A stretch of DNA of 64,000 nt. It comes from Enterovirga rhinocerotis (GTDB taxonomy: Bacteria > Pseudomonadota > Alphaproteobacteria > Rhizobiales > Beijerinckiaceae). This document shows positions 1-8,522 of the stretch, piece after piece. Both the position numbers and the translations under genes were made by a program. Below the pieces are notes generated by a model. That model saw only the letters and a list, made by a program, of their open reading frames with translations. It was not told the origin of the DNA and did not search any database. Location of the stretch: positions 2,232,001-2,296,000 of the forward strand of contig NZ_SNZR01000011.1 of assembly GCF_004363955.1 (NCBI RefSeq), written 5' to 3'. The first letter of the stretch is position 1, and each line of letters opens with the position of its first letter.

Positions 1-427
1 GCTGATAGGCGCCGAGCGTCTCCGCCTGCGGGGTCTCCGCATCGTCCGTATGCGACTGGTAGAGGTCGATGTAATCCGTCTGGAGGCGCTGCAGCGAGGC
101 GTCCACCGCCCGGGCGATATAGGCCGGCGACAGACCCTTGTCCGCTCCGCCCATATCCATCCCGACCTTGGTCGCCAGGATGACGCGGTCGCGGCAGCCT
201 CGCGCCTTCATCCAGCGCCCGATGATCGCCTCGGATTCACCGCCGACATGGCCCTCGGCCCAGCGCGAATAGACGTCCGCCGTATCGAGGAAGGTCAGCC
301 CCTCGTCGAGCAGCCGGTCGAGCAAGGCGAACGACGTCGCCTCGTCGGCCGTCCAGCCGAAGACATTGCAGCCGAATGAGAGAGGAGGGACCTGCAGATC
401 GGAGCGGCCGAGACGACGCGTTTGCAT
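1..427 (-). CDS. Aldo/keto reductase, N-terminal fragment (runs off left edge)
   Basis: The N-terminal 142 codons of an aldo/keto reductase are present; the C-terminus lies beyond base 1. The visible part has the family's cofactor/substrate layout: an early SFGCNVFGW segment, TFLDTADVY with the catalytic Asp and Tyr positions, ILATKVG with the catalytic Lys, and DYIDLYQSH on a later barrel strand. Such enzymes reduce carbonyls with NADPH in the cytosol; the substrate cannot be read from this part. The start is ATG at 427, preceded by a GGGGGAG Shine-Dalgarno. It lies 39 bp downstream of trcR on the same strand, so the two may be co-transcribed. Confidence 0.85.
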   Translation of the reverse strand, partial: MQTRRLGRSDLQVPPLSFGCNVFGWTADEATSFALLDRLLDEGLTFLDTADVYSRWAEGHVGGESEAIIGRWMKARGCRDRVILATKVGMDMGGADKGLSPAYIARAVDASLQRLQTDYIDLYQSHTDDAETPQAETLGAYQ

Positions 428-466
428 GGTGAACTCCCCCTGTGTCGGACGTCTCTGTCGGGACCC

Positions 467-1189
467 TTACTCGTCGTCCTGCCCGTCGTCCTCGTCGTCG
501 CGCTTCAGCGTCTTGAGCTTGGCGAACACCGAATCGACGTCGATCCGGCCGGCATCCCCCGGCCGCGAACCCACACCGTAATCCTCCTCCTCGTGGGAGG
601 CGGTGGTGACTTCGACGGGCAGCAGCTTCTGGCCGGCATCCGCCGGGTCCTGCGGCGGACGGTCCTTGGCGGCGCGCTGGACCTCGAAATCGAGATCGAT
701 CTGCGAGCAGAGGCCGAGCGTGACCGGGTCCATCGGCTGCAGGCTCGCCGAGTTCCAATGGGTCCGGTCGCGAATCTGGGCGATCGTGGTCTTGGTGGTG
801 CCGACGAGGCGCATGATCTGCGCATCCTTCAGCTCCGGATGGTTGCGCAGCAGCCAGAGGATCGCGTTCGGACGGTCGTGCCGGCGGGAGACGGGCGTGT
901 AGCGCGCGCCGCGGCGGACCGACTTCATCTCGGGCAGCTTCACCTTCGACACCGAGATCTTCAGCCGGTACTCGGAATCGGCCTGGGCCCGGTCGATCTC
1001 CTCGCGGGTGAGCTGGCCCGTTCCGATCGGATCCCAGCCCTTGATCCCCTGCGCGACCTCTCCGTCCGCGATGCCCTTCACCTCGAGCGGATGCAGGTGG
1101 CAGAACTCCGCGATCTGGTCGAAGGTCAGCGACGTGTTCTCCACGAGCCACACGGCCGTCGCCTTAGGCATCAGCGGGGCTTGCGACAT
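467..1189 (-). CDS. trcR: TrcR/DUF1013-family cell-cycle transcriptional regulator
   Basis: A 240-residue protein of the DUF1013 family, annotated in alphaproteobacteria as cell cycle transcriptional regulator TrcR. The N-terminal two thirds hold the conserved core (LTFDQIAEFC, GIKGWDPIGTGQL, then a second helix-turn-helix-like stretch around LVGTTKTTIAQIRDRTHW). The C-terminus is acidic and low-complexity (ends DDEDDGQDDE). ATG 1189 is chosen over an in-frame ATG at 1225 because AGGAGAG lies just upstream and the conserved family start is MSQ-like. The family is known mainly from alphaproteobacteria and is thought to act with the CtrA/GcrA network; that role is family knowledge, not visible here. 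Confidence 0.88.
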   Translation of the reverse strand: MSQAPLMPKATAVWLVENTSLTFDQIAEFCHLHPLEVKGIADGEVAQGIKGWDPIGTGQLTREEIDRAQADSEYRLKISVSKVKLPEMKSVRRGARYTPVSRRHDRPNAILWLLRNHPELKDAQIMRLVGTTKTTIAQIRDRTHWNSASLQPMDPVTLGLCSQIDLDFEVQRAAKDRPPQDPADAGQKLLPVEVTTASHEEEDYGVGSRPGDAGRIDVDSVFAKLKTLKRDDEDDGQDDE

Positions 1190-1356
1190 GGTCTCTCTCC
1201 TCATGGGAAGGGGGGCGGTCGGCACATTTCGACCGTGCTTCGGCTCGGTCTCGTCCGAAGCTCCGCCTTCCCGGTGATCTCGGAAAGCGTGCTATATAGG
1301 CGAGCAGCCGGCGCGGCGCAAAGGATTCCTGATGCCGCCGCCGCCGGCGGAGCCGG

Positions 1357-2310
1357 TCAGACCATCCCGCGCAGGGCCTCGTCGGCCGCCTCCGGCGGAA
1401 CGGCATGGAAGTCCGGCATCTGGTGCCGGAACCAGGTGAATTGGCGCTTGGCATAGGCGCGGGTATCGGCCTGTCCGCGCCGGATCGCCTCGGCGAGCGT
1501 CACCTCCCCGCGCAGATGGGCGAGGAAGCCCGGCACGCCATGGGCGCGCATGATCGGCAACGCAGGATCGAGCCCGCGCGCGGCCAGGGCGTGCACTTCG
1601 TCGAGGGCCCCCCGTTCCATCATCGTGTCGACCCTGCGGTCGATCCGCGCCCGCAATTCCGCCCGTTCGGCAGGTGCGATGAAGAGCTTCGCCATGCGCC
1701 GCCCGTCGAGCGGGCCGGGACGCCGAAGCCCCTGGAAGGCGCCGATCGGCCGGCCGGTGGCGGCGACGATCTCGAGCGCGCGCAGGATGCGCTGGCGGTC
1801 GCCGGGCTTGAGCCGCGCCGCGCTCTCGGGATCGCGCCGGGCGAGTTCGGCATGGAGTTCGGGCGCCGCGCGGCCTTCGGATTGCGCCCGGACCTCTGCG
1901 CGGACCTCCTCGGGCACGGCCGGAAGGTCCGACAGGCCCTCGGTCAGCGCCTTGAAGTAGAGACCCGTGCCGCCGACGACGATGGGGAGCGTTCCCTCGG
2001 GCAAGCCGCGCAGAAGCCGCTCCATGTCGGCGACGTAGAGCCCGGCCGAATAGTTCACGGCACCGTCGACATGGCCGTAGAGGCGATGCGGCGCCTCGCC
2101 CTCCTCCTCCTCGCTCGGGCGGGCCGAGAGGATGCGAAGGTCGCGATAGACCTGCATCGAATCGGCGTTGATCACCACGCCGCCGTGATCGCGCGCGAGC
2201 CGCAGCGCCAGGGCCGACTTGCCCGAGGCCGTCGGCCCTGCAATGAGGATCGCCTCCACCCGCCGCACGACAGCCCGCCCCGCTCCTTCTCGCGGCCGGG
2301 CCGTGCCCAT
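1357..2310 (-). CDS. miaA: tRNA dimethylallyltransferase MiaA
   Basis: MiaA transfers a dimethylallyl group to A37 of tRNAs reading UNN codons, the first step of ms2i6A formation. The P-loop GPTASGKS lies near residue 25, followed by the conserved [23 protein letters not shown] and QRILRALE motifs and a C-terminal [10 protein letters not shown]. The length of 317 residues is normal. The start is uncertain: ATG 2310 is used, but GTG 2313 directly before it and in-frame GTGs at 2268 and 2259 (just before the conserved AILIAG) are possible, and the shorter forms would leave room for a promoter. The gene is divergent from serB, whose start lies only 14 bp away. Confidence 0.95.
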   Translation of the reverse strand: MGTARPREGAGRAVVRRVEAILIAGPTASGKSALALRLARDHGGVVINADSMQVYRDLRILSARPSEEEEGEAPHRLYGHVDGAVNYSAGLYVADMERLLRGLPEGTLPIVVGGTGLYFKALTEGLSDLPAVPEEVRAEVRAQSEGRAAPELHAELARRDPESAARLKPGDRQRILRALEIVAATGRPIGAFQGLRRPGPLDGRRMAKLFIAPAERAELRARIDRRVDTMMERGALDEVHALAARGLDPALPIMRAHGVPGFLAHLRGEVTLAEAIRRGQADTRAYAKRQFTWFRHQMPDFHAVPPEAADEALRGMV

Positions 2311-2324
2311 CACGGCACCCGACC

Positions 2325-3218
2325 TTGGCCGATTCCCCGTCCCTCATCGCGACCCTGATTGCAAATCCGGACCGCCCGACGCTCGATGCCGGCCTCCTGC
2401 GCCGCGCGGGCGACGCCCTCGGCATCGGCACGCCGCGCATCCTGGCGGAGGGAATCGCGGCCGAGTTCGAGACCGCGGGGGCGCCGTCCGACATCGAGCG
2501 GCACCTGCGCGCGGCGATCGCGGACGCGCCCGTCGACATCGCGGTGCAGCCTGCCGGCTCCCGCCGCAAGCGCCTGTTCCTGGCCGATATGGATTCGACC
2601 ATGATCGGGCAGGAATGCATCGACGAACTCGCCGATTTCGTCGGGCTGAAGCCGCAGGTCTCGGCGATCACCGAGCGGGCCATGCGCGGCGAGATCGCCT
2701 TCGAGCCGGCCCTGCGCGAGCGCGTCGCGCTGCTGAAGGGTCTCTCGACCGGGATCGTCGAGGGCATCATCCGCGAGCGCATCACCCTGACGCCGGGCGG
2801 GCGCGAACTCGTCGCCACGATGAAGCGGGACGGCGCCCATACCTGCCTCGTCTCCGGCGGCTTCACGCTGTTCACCGGACCGATCGCGGCGATGATCGGC
2901 TTCGACGAGAACCGGGCGAACGTCCTCCTCACGGAGGGCGACGAACTGGTCGGCCATGTCGCCGAACCCATCCTCGGCCGGGAGGCGAAGCTCGCGACGC
3001 TGATCGAACTGCGCGACACGCTCGGCCTGCGGCCCGAGGACGTGCTCGCGGTCGGCGACGGCGCGAACGATCTCGCCATGCTGGGCGAGGCTGCGCCTGG
3101 GGTCGCCTTCCGCGCGAAGCCGGCTGTCGCCGCCGCCGCCCATATCCGCATCGACCACGCCGACCTCACCGCCCTCCTCTACCTCCAGGGCTACAGGCGG
3201 GACGAGTTCGCCGCCTGA
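2325..3218 (+). CDS. serB: Phosphoserine phosphatase SerB
   Basis: HAD-superfamily phosphatase catalysing the last step of serine synthesis (phosphoserine to serine). The nucleophile motif is [10 protein letters not shown] (Asp88 and Asp90), motif II is LVSGGFTLF, and motif III/IV is [10 protein letters not shown], followed by an AKP segment typical of SerB. The N-terminal 80 residues are the ACT-like regulatory part. The 297-residue length is usual for alphaproteobacterial SerB. The start is TTG 2325, fixed by alignment of the [10 protein letters not shown]-terminus with the family; no strong Shine-Dalgarno is visible. It is head-to-head with miaA, implying a very compact or overlapping divergent promoter. 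Confidence 0.95.
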   Translation: MADSPSLIATLIANPDRPTLDAGLLRRAGDALGIGTPRILAEGIAAEFETAGAPSDIERHLRAAIADAPVDIAVQPAGSRRKRLFLADMDSTMIGQECIDELADFVGLKPQVSAITERAMRGEIAFEPALRERVALLKGLSTGIVEGIIRERITLTPGGRELVATMKRDGAHTCLVSGGFTLFTGPIAAMIGFDENRANVLLTEGDELVGHVAEPILGREAKLATLIELRDTLGLRPEDVLAVGDGANDLAMLGEAAPGVAFRAKPAVAAAAHIRIDHADLTALLYLQGYRRDEFAA

Positions 3219-3363
3219 CGCCCACTCGGCCACAGCGCCGCCCGAACCGCCATCGCGAGGATGCGCAGGCGAGGCGGCCCCAACCGGGAGTCATGGGCTG
3301 GTTCGCGGAGCCTTCCCTTGCCCCGGCCCAGGCGGATCCACCGGCTCGCCCTGACGATCGCAC

Positions 3364-3392
3364 TTGACAATATAGGAATATCCGCCTATATG
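3364..3392 (+). promoter_or_regulatory. Orphan sigma-70-type promoter with embedded inverted repeat
   Basis: TTGACA (3364-3369), exactly 17 bp, then TATATG (3387-3392). Between and overlapping these boxes is a perfect 7-bp inverted repeat, ATATAGG (3370-3376) and CCTATAT (3385-3391), separated by 8 bp. A dimeric repressor bound there would cover the spacer and the -10 box. The site is AT-rich inside a very GC-rich gap. No convincing gene follows for about 690 bp, until the SDR at 4084. Confidence 0.55.
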
Positions 3393-3856
3393 CCGTCCGT
3401 CCCGTCCACGAGGGGCGCGCTCCTGAGGCGTCGTGATTGTGGGACGATCTTCGGATGGCCGGAATGGGCAACAGCCCAAGCCGGCCGGATCGGCGCCTGC
3501 GGGCGGGGTTCGCGGCCCCGCGCTCGGGAGGCCGGGTCGAATGCCGCCCTCCGGATACTACGGTCCGGGCGCCGCTAGTGCGGCTAGATCGGGCGGAGAT
3601 GCCCTGGGGTCCCTGGTCGAATCCTCTCCGAGAGGGGAGTGGAGGCCAAACCGCAGGATGGTCTCCGATCCCGTGACGAGTGGCCGGCCCAGCCCAAAAT
3701 CGCCGAACCCGAGACGCCGGACGGCTCTCCAAACAACAATCTGATCGAGCCCCCGGCGTTTCGGGTCCCCTCGGCTCTTTGAATCACGGATCGGATCACC
3801 CACCCGACGACGCGGGCGATGACGCTCGGCCCGTCGCAGGACGCGCCAACTGCGTC

Positions 3857-4034
3857 CCCTCTCCCGGCGGGAGAGGGACAGGGCGTAGCCGACCAGGGGA
3901 CCCCGCCCGCGAAGCGGGATGGGGTGGTCGGCGGAGGGGAGAGCAGGACCGCAGGGGCGGAGCCCGCACGACGTGCGACCTGCGGAAAGGTCCCCCTCCC
4001 CTCCGCCCACCCCTTCCCCGCTTCGCGGGCGGGG
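3857..4034. repeat. Composite palindromic intergenic repeat (copy 1)
   Basis: It begins with CCCTCTCCC-ggc-GGGAGAGGG (3857-3877). A longer inverted pair follows: the GC-rich block 3901-3939 is repeated in reverse complement at about 3998-4034, sharing CCCCGCCCGCGAAGCGGG and GGCGGAGGGG. It looks like a divergent member of the family found in three paa operon gaps (7581-7719, 9626-9767, 11392-11526). It encodes nothing recognisable. Confidence 0.6.
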
Positions 4035-4083
4035 TTCGCGCCGGTCCAGAATGCGCTATGCGACCCGAAACGGGAGGATTCGG

Positions 4084-4836
4084 ATGAGGCTTGCGGGCAA
4101 GAGGGCGCTGGTGACGGGCGCAGCGGCGGGGTTCGGCCGCGTGATCGCGGAAACCTTCGCGCGGGAGGGCGCCTCCGTCGTCCTGGCCGATCGCGACGGT
4201 GACGGCGCGAGGACGGCGGCTGCCGCCCTCGGTGCCCCGACGACATCCGTCGCGGGCGATGTCTCCTCGGTCTCGGACGTCGCCCGGATGGTCGCGGCCG
4301 CGCAGGAGGCCTTCGGCGGGCTCGACATCGTCGTCAACAATGCCGGCATCATCTCCAACCGCGAGCCCCACGAGGAGGTCGAGGAGGAGACCTTCGACCG
4401 CCTGATGGCGATCAACGTGAAGTCGCTCTACTGCATGAGCCGCGCGGCTGTGCCCGTCCTGCGCCAGCAGGGCACCGGCGGGTCGATCGTCAATATCGGC
4501 TCGACGGGCGGCCTCAGGCCGCGCCCCGGCGTCGCCTGGTACAACGGCTCCAAGGGGGCCGTGCATGCCATCACCAAGACCCTGGCGGTCGAACTCGCGC
4601 CCGACAACATCCGCGTGAACGCGATCGCGCCCGCCCTCGCCCCGACCTCGATGATCAACGCGGTGCTGGGCGGAACGGATACCGAGGAAGGCCGCGCGGC
4701 GATCCTGACCTCGATCCCCCTCGGCCGGCTCTGCGCCCCGTCCGACGTCGCCAATGCCTGCCTCTGGCTCTGCGAGGACGCCTCCTCCTACATCACGGGC
4801 ATCATCGTGCCGGTGGATGGCGGCCGCACGGTCTGA
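4084..4836 (+). CDS. Short-chain dehydrogenase/reductase (SDR), glucose-1-dehydrogenase-like
   Basis: A 250-residue classical SDR, a cytosolic NAD(P)-dependent oxidoreductase of unknown substrate. It has the TGxxxGxG nucleotide motif (VTGAAAGFG, residues 10-18), the NNAG motif (VVNNAGII), the catalytic Ser in NIGSTGG, a YxxxK motif (YNGSKGA), and a C-terminal ITGIIVPVDGG. The start is ATG 4084 with GGAGG 6 bp upstream; the longer upstream frame runs through the palindromic repeat and is not coding. It sits alone between that repeat and parDE. Confidence 0.88.
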   Translation: MRLAGKRALVTGAAAGFGRVIAETFAREGASVVLADRDGDGARTAAAALGAPTTSVAGDVSSVSDVARMVAAAQEAFGGLDIVVNNAGIISNREPHEEVEEETFDRLMAINVKSLYCMSRAAVPVLRQQGTGGSIVNIGSTGGLRPRPGVAWYNGSKGAVHAITKTLAVELAPDNIRVNAIAPALAPTSMINAVLGGTDTEEGRAAILTSIPLGRLCAPSDVANACLWLCEDASSYITGIIVPVDGGRTV

Positions 4837-4859
4837 GGCGCCGCCGCTTCGTCCGGCCG

Positions 4860-4886
4860 GACCGGTATGCTAAACGCATACCGGTC
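4860..4886. promoter_or_regulatory. Perfect inverted repeat, probable ParD autoregulatory operator
   Basis: GACCGGTATGC (4860-4870), 5-bp spacer TAAAC, and GCATACCGGTC (4876-4886): 11-bp arms with no mismatch, ending 17 bp before the antitoxin start. ParD-type ribbon-helix-helix antitoxins normally bind such palindromes upstream of their own operon. The position fits; binding is inferred. Confidence 0.7.
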
Positions 4887-4903
4887 GGATGCTGGAGGAG
4901 GCC

Positions 4904-5176
4904 ATGGCCACGGTCGAGAAGATCACGATCGCGCTCACGCCGGAAATGGCCGGCTTCGTGCGCCGCGCCGTCGAGGCGGGCGACTACGCCTCGACGAGCG
5001 AAGCCATCCGCGAGGCGGTGCGCGAGTGGAAGGACCGGCGCGAGTTGCTCGGCTATACGGTCGAGGAGTTGCGGGCGCTGGCGCAGGAGGGGATCGATAG
5101 CGGGACGAGTGATCGGACCATGGGCGAGGTAAAGGCGGAGGCCCGCCGCCGCTTCAGCGCGCGCTCGCGAGACTGA
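4904..5176 (+). CDS. parD: ParD-family ribbon-helix-helix antitoxin
   Basis: A 90-residue antitoxin that should neutralise the adjacent ParE toxin and repress the operon. The N-terminal MATVEKITIALTPEM forms the beta strand of a ribbon-helix-helix DNA-binding fold, followed by YASTSEAIREAVREW, typical of ParD/CopG proteins. The acidic/basic C-terminal helix would wrap the toxin. ATG 4904 is preferred over the in-frame ATG at 4889 because GGAGGAGG precedes it directly. Only 2 bp separate it from parE, and a perfect palindrome lies just upstream. Confidence 0.9.
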   Translation: MATVEKITIALTPEMAGFVRRAVEAGDYASTSEAIREAVREWKDRRELLGYTVEELRALAQEGIDSGTSDRTMGEVKAEARRRFSARSRD

Positions 5177-5178
5177 TC

Positions 5179-5475
5179 GTGGCGACGATCGTTCGCGCCG
5201 CTCGCGTCGACGAAGACCTCATCGAGATCTGGCACTCGATCGCTGCGGACAGCCCGGTCAATGCGGACCGGATCGTCGACGAGATCGAGCGTCGGTGGCT
5301 GCAACTTGAGGCTCACCCGCTGTCCGGACCTTCGCGAGAGGACATCGGCCCTGGCATCCGGCATCTGCTGAGCGCCCCTTACCTGATCCTCTATCGCGCC
5401 GAGGGCGATTCCATTCGGATCCTTCGTGTCCTGCACGGGCGCAGGAACCTTGGACCCAGCAGCCTTCAGGCCTGA
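5179..5475 (+). CDS. parE: ParE/RelE-superfamily toxin
   Basis: A 98-residue toxin of the ParE/RelE fold. The family's landmarks are visible: RAARVDEDLIEIWHSIA at the N-terminus, ADRIVDEIERRW, the HPLSGPSREDIGPGIRHL turn region, and the C-terminal YLILYRAEGDSIRILRVLHGRR strand with the basic end. ParE members poison DNA gyrase and RelE members cleave mRNA; the sequence is closer to ParE. The start is GTG 5179, coupled to parD by a 2-bp gap. Its 3' end overlaps the convergent paaZ end by 10 bp. Confidence 0.9.
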   Translation: MATIVRAARVDEDLIEIWHSIAADSPVNADRIVDEIERRWLQLEAHPLSGPSREDIGPGIRHLLSAPYLILYRAEGDSIRILRVLHGRRNLGPSSLQA

Positions 5476-7541
5476 ACAGCAGCCGCACGCCTCGTCTTCG
5501 CCACCAGCGTCAGCACGTCATATTGCGCCACCACGGCCGCGTCCTGGTTCGTGACGGTGCAGTCCCAGCGCACCTCGCCGTAATCGGCGGTGGCGCGCGG
5601 GTCGATCGCCTTGCAGACGAGCGTCACCTGAAGCGTGTCTCCGGGGCTGACGGGGGTCAGGAAGCGCAGGTTGTCGACGCCGTAATTGGCGAGGACCGGC
5701 CCGGGCGCCGGATCGACGAAGAGGCCCGCCGCGAAGGAGACGATGAGGTAGCCATGGGCGACGCGGCCCGGGAAGAACGGGTTCGCGCGCGCCGCCTCCT
5801 CGTCCATATGGGCATAGAAGGTATCGCCGGTGAACTCCGCGAAATGCTCGATATCCGCGAGCGTGACCGTGCGGCTGCCGGTGACGAGGCGGTCGCCGAT
5901 CTCCAGCTCCGCCAGGGACTTGCGGAAGGGATGCTCGGCCTCGTCGCGCGTCTTCGCCCCCTTCATCCAGCGCCCGGTCGCCTCCGTCAGGAGCCAGGGC
6001 GCGCCCTGGATGGCGGAGCGCTGCATGTAGTGCTTCACCGCCCGCATGCCGCCGAGTTCCTCGCCGCCGCCCGCCCGGCCCGGCCCGCCATGGACGAGCA
6101 TCGGCAGCGGCGAGCCGTGGCCGGTCGAGGATTTGGCGCTGAGGCGGTTCCCGATCAGGATGCGGCCATGCCAGGGGCCGAGCGCGCCGACCATTTCGCG
6201 CGCGACCCCGCCGTCATTGGTGAAGACGGACGCGACGAGGCTGCCCTTGCCGCGCCGGGCAAGCTCGGCCGCCTCCTCGATCGTATCGTAGGGCATCAGG
6301 GTCGCGACCGGGCCGAAGGCCTCGATCTCGTGCACGGCGCTCGCCGAGAGCGGCTTCGCGCAGTGGAGGAGGACCGGCGAGAGGAAGGCGCCGGCCTCAG
6401 CATCGCCGGACGCAAGACGGGGATCCGCCGGGTCGCCCGACACGATCTCCGCTTCTGCCCGGAGCCGCTCGATGCAGCCCCGCACCTCGTCGCGCTGGCC
6501 GAGGCTCGCGAGCGGCCCCATCCGCGTCGCCTCCTCGGCGGGGTTGCCGACGACCGTCTTCGCGAGCCGCTCGCCGAGGGCCTTCGCCACCGCATCGATC
6601 GCAGCGCGCGGCGCGATCAGGCGGCGGATGGCGGTGCATTTCTGGCCGGCCTTCGCCGTCATCTCGCGCGCCGCCTCCCGCACGAAGAGGTCGAATTCCT
6701 CGCTGCCCGGCCCGGCATCGGGGCCGAGGATCGAGGCGTTCAGGCTATCCGCCTCCATCGTGAAACGGACGGAATTCTCGATGACGGCCGGATGCGCACG
6801 CAGCCGCCGTCCGGTGGCGGCGGAGCCGGTGAAGGTCACGACATCCTGGGGCGTGACGAGGTCGAGAAGATTGCCGACGGAGCCGCAGACGAGTTGCAGC
6901 GCGCCGTCGGGCAGGATCCCGGTCTCGACGATGCGCCGGACCATGAGTTCCGTCAGATAGGCCGTCTGGCTCGCCGGCTTCACGATCGCGGGCAGGCCGG
7001 CCAGCAGCGTCGGGGCGATCTTCTCCAGCATGCCCCAGCAGGGGAAGTTGAAGGCGTTGATGTGGATCGCCGCCCCTTCGAGCGAGGTCAGGACATGCTG
7101 GCCCGAGAAGGTTCCGTCCCGCGACAGGGCCTCCGGCTCGCCCTCGACGACGAGGCGGGCATTGGGCAATTCGCGCCGGCCCTTCGAGGCATAGGAGAGG
7201 AGGGTCGCGATGCCGCCCTCGATGTCGATCCAGCTATCCGAACGCGTCGCGCCGGTCGCGGTCGAGAGCGCGTAGAACTCCTCCTTCCCCTCCATGAGGG
7301 CCTGCCCGACCGCCTTCAGCATCAGGGCGCGCTCGTGGAAGGTCATCCGGCGCAGCGCGGCGCCGCCCTTCTCCCGCGCATGATCGAGCATGGCGGCATG
7401 GTCGAGCCCGCTTGCATCGATCAGCGCCACCACCGCCCCGGTCGAGGCGTCGAGGAGGGGGATGCCCGGGCCGGAACCGCGCACCCAACGGCCGCAGACA
7501 TAGCTTTCGAGATGGCGGGGCGTGGCGAGGGGGGCGTTCAT
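5466..7541 (-). CDS. paaZ: Bifunctional oxepin-CoA hydrolase / 3-oxo-5,6-dehydrosuberyl-CoA semialdehyde dehydrogenase PaaZ
   Basis: A 691-residue two-domain enzyme that opens the oxepin ring of phenylacetyl-CoA degradation and oxidises the resulting aldehyde. Residues 1 to about 520 are an aldehyde dehydrogenase (EGGIATLLSYASKG, FTGSAATGRRL, catalytic Cys in GQKCTAIRR). The last ~150 residues are a MaoC-like (R)-hydratase (FTGDTFYAHMDEEAA, FPGRVAHGYLI). ATG 7541 (MNAPLATPRHLESYV) is chosen; the upstream extension of the frame reads through a palindromic repeat. It is the last gene of the leftward paa operon and ends tail-to-tail with parE. Confidence 0.95.
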   Translation of the reverse strand: MNAPLATPRHLESYVCGRWVRGSGPGIPLLDASTGAVVALIDASGLDHAAMLDHAREKGGAALRRMTFHERALMLKAVGQALMEGKEEFYALSTATGATRSDSWIDIEGGIATLLSYASKGRRELPNARLVVEGEPEALSRDGTFSGQHVLTSLEGAAIHINAFNFPCWGMLEKIAPTLLAGLPAIVKPASQTAYLTELMVRRIVETGILPDGALQLVCGSVGNLLDLVTPQDVVTFTGSAATGRRLRAHPAVIENSVRFTMEADSLNASILGPDAGPGSEEFDLFVREAAREMTAKAGQKCTAIRRLIAPRAAIDAVAKALGERLAKTVVGNPAEEATRMGPLASLGQRDEVRGCIERLRAEAEIVSGDPADPRLASGDAEAGAFLSPVLLHCAKPLSASAVHEIEAFGPVATLMPYDTIEEAAELARRGKGSLVASVFTNDGGVAREMVGALGPWHGRILIGNRLSAKSSTGHGSPLPMLVHGGPGRAGGGEELGGMRAVKHYMQRSAIQGAPWLLTEATGRWMKGAKTRDEAEHPFRKSLAELEIGDRLVTGSRTVTLADIEHFAEFTGDTFYAHMDEEAARANPFFPGRVAHGYLIVSFAAGLFVDPAPGPVLANYGVDNLRFLTPVSPGDTLQVTLVCKAIDPRATADYGEVRWDCTVTNQDAAVVAQYDVLTLVAKTRRAAAVQA

Positions 7542-7580
7542 GGTGCGGCTTCCAAAAGAGCGATGACGTGTCCGCGGGTC

Positions 7581-7719
7581 CCCTCTCCCCTTGCGGGAGA
7601 AGGTGGCAGCGCGGAGCGCTGACGGATGAGGGGTGCAGCGCTCCGGTGGACGTCGAGTCTCCACCCCTCATCCGACCCTCGCTGACGCGAGGGCCACCTT
7701 CTCCCGCAAGGGGAGAAGG
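7581..7719. repeat. Composite palindromic intergenic repeat (copy 2, paaC-like/paaZ gap)
   Basis: The outer arms at 7581-7607 and 7693-7719 are 27 bp with one mismatch and share the core CTCCCCTTGCGGGAGAAGG. The inner arms GGATGAGGGGTG (7624-7635) and CACCCCTCATCC (7662-7673) are perfect. As RNA it would fold into a long double hairpin between the two cistrons. The same core recurs at 9626-9767 and 11392-11526. Confidence 0.85.
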
Positions 7720-7734
7720 AACCGCGGAGGAAGG

Positions 7735-8505
7735 TCACGCGCCGAGCCCCAGCTCGCCCAGCAGCCGGCCTGTCGCCGCCTCCCAGGCCTCGGCCAGGAC
7801 CGCGTTGGGCGTCCCGCGCAGTCCGAAGCGCTTCTGCGTGTCGAACCGCGCCGAATTCGGCGAACCGAAGCTCGCGGCGACGCGCGGGCGCCAATAGGCG
7901 ATGGACGCGAGGAGATCGGGCCGCCGGGCCGGGTCGGCGGCGAGCTTGCGCAGGCCCTCGATGCCGAGTTCCAGATGCCTCCGCTCGCGCGGCAGGATGG
8001 CCCGGAAGGCCTCCGCCAGCGGCTGGTACGACACGCCTTCGAGCTCCCCGAGCTGGATCACGGTCGCCTGCCCCATCAGGACGTTCATCGTGACCGCATC
8101 CGCCCAGCCCTGCAGCGGATAATGGAAGACCGAAAGGCGCATGTCGGCGCCGTGGCGGGACGCGCCGAGATCGGCATCGCGCGCCACGCGGTCGGTCCAG
8201 GGATGATGGTCGGCGTAGCGCGAGACGTCGGCGCCGAACTCGCCCATGATGGCGAGGACGCGCTCGGCATGGTCGAGCTTCTCGAGCACGATGCGCGAGG
8301 CGGCGATGCGCTCCTTGATGCCCGGCCCCTCGTTGATCGTGTCGGCGAAGCCGGCCGCGCCTGCGAGTTCGCTGTCGACGAAGGTCGCCATGAGGCGCAT
8401 CAGCTCGCCCCGGTAGCGCGGCGACGCGTTCTCGGGCGAGGTCAGCTTGCCACCCTGCGCGAGGTACTCCTCGATCGGCATCGTCTCCGTGGCGGCTTCG
8501 GACAT
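7735..8505 (-). CDS. Phenylacetic-acid-catabolism family ferritin-like protein (PaaA/PaaC homologue)
   Basis: A 256-residue all-helical protein of the PaaA/PaaC diiron-oxygenase-like family, an extra member beyond the usual paaABCDE set. It retains one ExxH motif (RERRHLEL). At the first metal-ligand motif it has LEKLDHAERVL instead of the DEAGH seen in the PaaA of this operon, so the diiron site may be altered or absent. The start is ATG 8505 with a GGGGGA Shine-Dalgarno. It lies 17 bp after paaE and before paaZ, so it is co-transcribed with the epoxidase genes. Its role (structural, chaperone-like or a second oxygenase) is unknown to me. Confidence 0.75.
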   Translation of the reverse strand: MSEAATETMPIEEYLAQGGKLTSPENASPRYRGELMRLMATFVDSELAGAAGFADTINEGPGIKERIAASRIVLEKLDHAERVLAIMGEFGADVSRYADHHPWTDRVARDADLGASRHGADMRLSVFHYPLQGWADAVTMNVLMGQATVIQLGELEGVSYQPLAEAFRAILPRERRHLELGIEGLRKLAADPARRPDLLASIAYWRPRVAASFGSPNSARFDTQKRFGLRGTPNAVLAEAWEAATGRLLGELGLGA

Positions 8506-8522
8506 CCGGATCCCCCCTGCCC

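Larger units (their letters stand above)
3219..4083. other. 865-bp intergenic region, no convincing gene
   Basis: No reading frame here has both a ribosome binding site and recognisable protein content. It holds a consensus-like promoter with an embedded palindrome at 3364-3392 and a GC-rich palindromic repeat at 3857-4034 (both listed separately). The stretch from about 3400 to 3850 could encode an untranslated RNA from that promoter, but I see no known RNA family in it. Confidence 0.5.

Noticed and set aside
1292-3169. 625-codon minus-strand frame spanning miaA and serB
   Set aside because: Out of frame with miaA and antisense to serB; both real genes are unmistakable.
3433-3744. Short plus-strand frame just after the orphan promoter
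   Set aside because: No Shine-Dalgarno, composition like random GC-rich DNA, no similarity to any family I recognise.
5523-7622. 699-codon plus-strand open frame opposite paaZ
   Set aside because: Shadow of paaZ; Arg/Gly-rich translation without family features.
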